Of a stretch of 7,899 nt of DNA, positions 5,194-7,899 are shown piece after piece. The notes beneath the pieces were generated by a model. The model searched no databases. It was not told the origin of the DNA and saw only the letters and a program-made list of their open reading frames with translations. Source of the stretch: an uncultured Spirochaetales bacterium. GTDB taxonomy: Bacteria > Spirochaetota > Spirochaetia > Sphaerochaetales > Sphaerochaetaceae. Within the stretch, counting starts at the first letter, position 1; every line of letters begins with the position of its first letter. The position numbers and the translations under genes were made by a program. The stretch spans positions 1 to 7,899 of the forward strand of contig CAKQJZ010000089.1 in NCBI GenBank assembly GCA_934247875.1, written 5' to 3'.

Positions 5194-6025
5194 TTCTGTT
5201 GTCGTGGATTATTATTCTATTCTCCAAGTGTGCTTTCACAGCTGATGCGAGAACTCTCTTCTCAACATCTTTGCCGACTTCTTTAAGTCCTTGAGGTGTA
5301 AGCTCATGGTTTACCCTTACAACATCTTGCTCGATAATCGGTCCCTTATCTAGGTCTTCAGTTGCATAGTGAGCTGTAGCGCCAATCATCTTTACGCCTC
5401 TCTCATACGCTCTGAGGTATGGATTAGCTCCCTGGAATGCTGGAAGGAATGCATGGTGTATGTTGATGACTTTGCCTTTCCATTCTTCTGTGAATTCAGG
5501 AGTCAGTATCTGCATATAGCGTGCAAGTACAATCAGGTCTATATCAAAGCGCTTGAGAAGGTCGGAGATCTTCTCTTCCTGGGCTCTCTTATCATCTCCA
5601 ACAGGGAAGTAGTAATAAGGTATTCTGAATTGATTTGCAACTTTCTCAAGATCTGGATGGTTAGAGATTATAAGCGGAATCTCACACTTGAGCTCTCCTT
5701 CAAGCTGTCGTGAGATCAAGTCAAATAAGCAATGGCTTGTCTTTGATACCAATATAGCTATGCGAGGAGTGTAGTCAGAGTAGTGGCATGACCAAGTGAA
5801 CTTCATCTCTTCAGCAAATAGAGAAAACTGCTTTTCAAGATCTCTTCTGCTTGTCTGCATATCAGAGGCATCGAGTTCTATCCTCATATAATACATATTC
5901 TCATAGCTATCTGTATGCTGCTGGCAATGCAGAATATTGAAACCAGCGCCATAAAACCAATTTACTGCAGCTGATAGCAATCCCTTTCTATCTTCGCTTT
6001 GCAAAAGAAAAATGATCTTTGTCAT
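5168..6025 (-). CDS. purU: Formyltetrahydrofolate deformylase
   Basis: The 285-residue protein (E. coli PurU has 280) hydrolyses 10-formyl-THF to formate and THF. This balances one-carbon pools and can supply formate. The N-terminal ACT domain (about 1-80: IIFLLQSEDRKGLLSAAVNW, then GFNILHCQQHTD) is followed by a formyltransferase domain. In it, INIHHAFLPAFQGANPY (187-203) supplies N188 and H190, and ATEDLDKGPIIEQD (221-234) supplies D226, together the expected Asn-His-Asp triad. The N-terminal ACT domain distinguishes it from the glycinamide ribonucleotide transformylase PurN. GAGGAG lies 8 nt before ATG, and ATG overlaps the xseB stop (ATGA), so it is the third gene of the xseA-xseB-purU operon. 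Its 3' end overlaps the convergent rluA-type gene, with no clear intrinsic terminator. Confidence 0.94.
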   Translation of the reverse strand: MTKIIFLLQSEDRKGLLSAAVNWFYGAGFNILHCQQHTDSYENMYYMRIELDASDMQTSRRDLEKQFSLFAEEMKFTWSCHYSDYTPRIAILVSKTSHCLFDLISRQLEGELKCEIPLIISNHPDLEKVANQFRIPYYYFPVGDDKRAQEEKISDLLKRFDIDLIVLARYMQILTPEFTEEWKGKVINIHHAFLPAFQGANPYLRAYERGVKMIGATAHYATEDLDKGPIIEQDVVRVNHELTPQGLKEVGKDVEKRVLASAVKAHLENRIIIHDNRTIVFGVER

Positions 6026-6234
6026 TTATCTATCTCCTCAGTTTCAAGTATCTCTTCATCACTTGATGTGACTTTCTCAACCTTTCTCTCGATCTCAGAG
6101 AGTGTCTTTGAGAGCTTCTTTGAGAGCGTATTAGCCTCTTCATAGAGCTTAATAGCTTCCTCTAATCCTGTCTTCTCATCTTTGAGCAATTCTGTAATCT
6201 TTTCCAGTCTTTCCAAATCACTTTCAAAACTCAT
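6022..6234 (-). CDS. xseB: Exodeoxyribonuclease VII small subunit
   Basis: The 70-residue protein matches XseB in length and pattern. FESDLERLEKITELLKDEK (3-21), then LEEAIKLYEEANTLSK (24-39), gives the two-helix antiparallel hairpin with the LE-x-A-x-x-LYEE motif. A helical tail, LSEIERKVEKV (45-55), and an acidic end follow. Several small subunits bind the coiled-coil arm of XseA to form exonuclease VII, a metal-independent single-strand exonuclease that makes oligonucleotides. GAGGA lies 6-7 nt before ATG. The start overlaps the xseA stop and the stop overlaps the purU start, both as ATGA, so all three are translationally coupled. Confidence 0.93.
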   Translation of the reverse strand: MSFESDLERLEKITELLKDEKTGLEEAIKLYEEANTLSKKLSKTLSEIERKVEKVTSSDEEILETEEIDK

Positions 6235-7619
6235 TTTATTTCCTCAACTTTGGAGTAGAACTCTCCTTTATATAATCTTGTCCTGATAGTATCGCCTGCT
6301 TTGAGCGTTTTGCTATCTTTTATCACTTTGCCATTCTGATCCTCAACAACAGCATAGCCTCGCTTTAGAATAGAGAAAGGAGAAAGTCCTTTAGTCTCTC
6401 GCTTGATAGCAGCAAGTCTTATAGCTGTCTTCTCAGTCCTGACTTTGATTGAGTTATCACACTCATTCTTTCTCTCTTTTATAAGACGCTGAGCATCTTT
6501 TACTCTATCTCTCATAAGCAGCAGCTGCTCTTTCTTCTCTTCTTTCAGCCTTTGTTTAGCGTCTTTTGTCCTATCAATGAGTGCGCTCTGGATATCATCC
6601 TCAGCCATGCTTAGTCTGAACTCAGCTCTGTCATAGCGTCGCTTTAAGTAGAGTGTCAGATCTTCTATATCTGGAATGCTATGCTTTATAGCTAAAATCC
6701 TATGTTTTATCTCATCTATAGGATTCTTTGCTTTATTCAGTCTGTTCTTGATTTTATCAACTTTAGAAGAAATCAGCAGTTCAATAGTAGATTCAGCACT
6801 CTTTAGCTGAAGCGCTCTATTGTAGCTCTCTTCTGTTGCAAGTTCTGCAGCAGAAGATGGAGTAGGAGCGCGAAGATCCGCAACATAATCTGAAATAGGC
6901 CAATCTATCTCATGCCCAACTGCCGATATTACAGGTATGACAGATTCATGGATAGCAATAACAACGCTATCTTCAGAGAATGGAGAAAGATCCTCAACAG
7001 ATCCACCACCACGCGTGACAATAAGCACATCGCATGCCATGAAGTTGTTGGCTTGTCTTATTCTTGATGCAATTGCGATATCTGCTCCGTCTCCTTGTAC
7101 TGCTGTTGGAAAGACAAGGATATCTATTCCAGACGCTCTGCGTTTTGTGATGTTGAGAATATCCTGAAGCGCTGCGCCTGTTAAAGATGTTACGACGCCT
7201 ATTTTCTTTATGTTATTTGGCAGTTTCTTCTTTAAATCAAGATCAAACCAGCCAATGCTTTTATAGTACTCTTTCCTCTTCTCGATTCTAAGAAGAAGTT
7301 CTCCATCTCCCTTGAGCGTCAGTTTTTCAATTATGAAAGTGAGCTTCCCGCCTTTCTCATAATAGTCAATCCTGCCTTTAGCAATTACTTCATCCCCATT
7401 CTTGAAAAGTGGCATATTATATTGTGCATTTCTGAATATTGCGGCATTTATAAGAGCACTTTCATCTTTCAATGAAAAATACCAATGACCTGTAGATGAA
7501 GGATGAAAACCCGCAACTTCGCCTTTGATTGTTATCTGGTAGAAGCTTTCGCTGATCAGAGTATGTAAAAGTGAAGATGCTTCGCTGACAGAGAGCGGAT
7601 CTAATTCATCGTATGGCAT
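6231..7619 (-). CDS. xseA: Exodeoxyribonuclease VII large subunit
   Basis: The 462-residue protein is full length (E. coli XseA has 456). An N-terminal OB fold (about 24-105) contains GHWYFSLKD (44-52). The catalytic core has GVVTSLTGAALQDI (141-154), RGGGSVEDLSPF (203-214), AVGHEIDWPISDYVADLR (233-250) and APTPSSAAEL (251-260). A long charged coiled coil spans about 262-405, and the C-terminal segment LSPFSILKRGYAVV (around 411-424) leads a final beta-rich domain. It degrades single-stranded DNA from both ends together with XseB, in the cytosol. HEIDWP replaces the common HETDFT in the catalytic stretch, a conservative family variant. No SD precedes ATG 7619, but TATAAT lies 6 nt upstream, and an in-frame TGA 27 nt upstream excludes a longer start. 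It is the first gene of the operon. Confidence 0.95.
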   Translation of the reverse strand: MPYDELDPLSVSEASSLLHTLISESFYQITIKGEVAGFHPSSTGHWYFSLKDESALINAAIFRNAQYNMPLFKNGDEVIAKGRIDYYEKGGKLTFIIEKLTLKGDGELLLRIEKRKEYYKSIGWFDLDLKKKLPNNIKKIGVVTSLTGAALQDILNITKRRASGIDILVFPTAVQGDGADIAIASRIRQANNFMACDVLIVTRGGGSVEDLSPFSEDSVVIAIHESVIPVISAVGHEIDWPISDYVADLRAPTPSSAAELATEESYNRALQLKSAESTIELLISSKVDKIKNRLNKAKNPIDEIKHRILAIKHSIPDIEDLTLYLKRRYDRAEFRLSMAEDDIQSALIDRTKDAKQRLKEEKKEQLLLMRDRVKDAQRLIKERKNECDNSIKVRTEKTAIRLAAIKRETKGLSPFSILKRGYAVVEDQNGKVIKDSKTLKAGDTIRTRLYKGEFYSKVEEIK

Positions 7620-7625
7620 GAGAGA

Positions 7626-7631
7626 ATTATA
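7626..7631 (-). promoter_or_regulatory. -10 element of the xseA-xseB-purU operon, possibly leaderless
   Basis: Minus-strand TATAAT is a perfect -10 hexamer and lies exactly 6 nt (TCTCTC) before the xseA ATG. Transcription would start at about the A of ATG. The 16-18 nt spacing puts the -35 in a T-rich run with no good match to TTGACA, and the intervening sequence has no Shine-Dalgarno. Confidence 0.5.
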
Positions 7632-7667
7632 ACTGAAAACATGTCATAAAAAAAGAGCTGCAAAATA

Positions 7668-7680
7668 TAGCATAATGCTA
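7668..7680. repeat. Short perfect palindrome upstream of xseA
   Basis: TAGCAT-A-ATGCTA is a 13-bp dyad with a single central base. It lies about 37 nt upstream of the xseA -10. The one-base centre suits a DNA-binding site better than an RNA hairpin; function unknown. Confidence 0.35.
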
Positions 7681-7749
7681 GATGCTTCATCAGATGTTAG
7701 ATTGGAGAAGGATAGAGAAGATTTCTTTTATATCTGAAGTTTCAAAAAA

Positions 7750-7766
7750 CATAATGAAATATTATG
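7750..7766. repeat. Short AT-rich inverted repeat
   Basis: CATAAT (7750-7755) and ATTATG (7761-7766) are perfect 6-bp arms around a 5-nt centre GAAAT. No T tract follows, so it is not a standard terminator. In DNA this AT-rich, such a dyad can arise by chance. Confidence 0.25.
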
Positions 7767-7899
7767 ATAAGTAGTGATATGGAATCTTACTAAAAAGAAA
7801 CTATAGGTTGCAAGTAGATAAGGTAACTATTCAGTCGCCTAGTTTCTGAAATTTTCAAGTTTGTTGCCTTCTATCCGAAGTGGCTCTAAAAAACCAGCT

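Larger units (their letters stand above)
7632..7899. other. AT-rich non-coding end of window, no recognised gene
   Basis: I find no convincing reading frame here. The region has short stop-rich frames on both strands and two small inverted repeats. At the edge, a minus-strand frame is open from 7898 to a TAG at 7839-7841 (19 codons, ending EGNKLENFRN). It could be the tail of a gene beyond the window, but it is too short to judge. No tRNA, CRISPR or complete insertion-sequence signal is seen. Confidence 0.5.

Noticed and set aside
5369..5713. Open frame of 114 codons on the plus strand opposite purU
   Set aside because: The purU frame has full family motifs and operon context; the opposite frame has no SD and no domain.
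1..7899. CRISPR array, tRNA/rRNA, prophage or defence island
   Set aside because: No regularly spaced repeats, no cloverleaf or rRNA-like sequence, and no integrase, capsid or defence proteins; the recognised genes are housekeeping.

Overview
The window reads as an ordinary chromosomal stretch of a low-to-moderate G+C, AT-leaning bacterium with tightly packed genes. Arginine is mostly AGA, starts are ATG, and most genes have a clear GGAGG-type ribosome binding site. I lean towards a spirochaete (Treponema/Sphaerochaeta-like). The reasons are a short DksA/TraR protein, the XseA motif variant HEIDWP, and the mix of PurU, Bax inhibitor-1 and an ACT/DUF711 pair. This is inference from protein character; there is no rRNA or marker gene to settle it.

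Layout. Positions 1-144 (+) hold the last 47 codons of a probable tagaturonate reductase (mannitol dehydrogenase family), followed by a good intrinsic terminator. 189-1016 (-) is a PHP-family histidinol-phosphatase. 1167-1511 (+) is a stand-alone DksA/TraR zinc-finger regulator with its own SD and terminator. 1625-3269 (+) is a two-gene unit: a small ACT-domain protein (UPF0237) and a DUF711/UPF0210 protein. 3266-3718 (-) is a Bcp-type peroxiredoxin. Divergent from it, 3813-4517 (+) is a Bax inhibitor-1 membrane protein that overlaps an RluA-family pseudouridine synthase (4495-5193, +). 5168-7619 (-) is a three-gene operon, xseA-xseB-purU, joined by two ATGA overlaps. 7620-7899 is AT-rich and holds the xseA promoter and small inverted repeats, with no gene I can name.

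How the parts work together. The functions are mostly housekeeping: exonuclease VII, formyl-THF hydrolysis, histidine synthesis, rRNA/tRNA pseudouridylation, peroxide defence and stringent-type transcription control. No defence system, prophage, CRISPR array or complete mobile element is visible.

The least understood item is the ACT + DUF711 pair, a conserved couple of unknown function. The most interesting regulatory signals are two genes (the phosphatase and xseA) whose -10 hexamers sit exactly 6 nt before ATG with no SD, suggesting leaderless transcripts. A dyad in the bcp/Bax-inhibitor divergent promoter region is also notable. Two convergent gene pairs meet with overlapping ends and no recognisable terminator.
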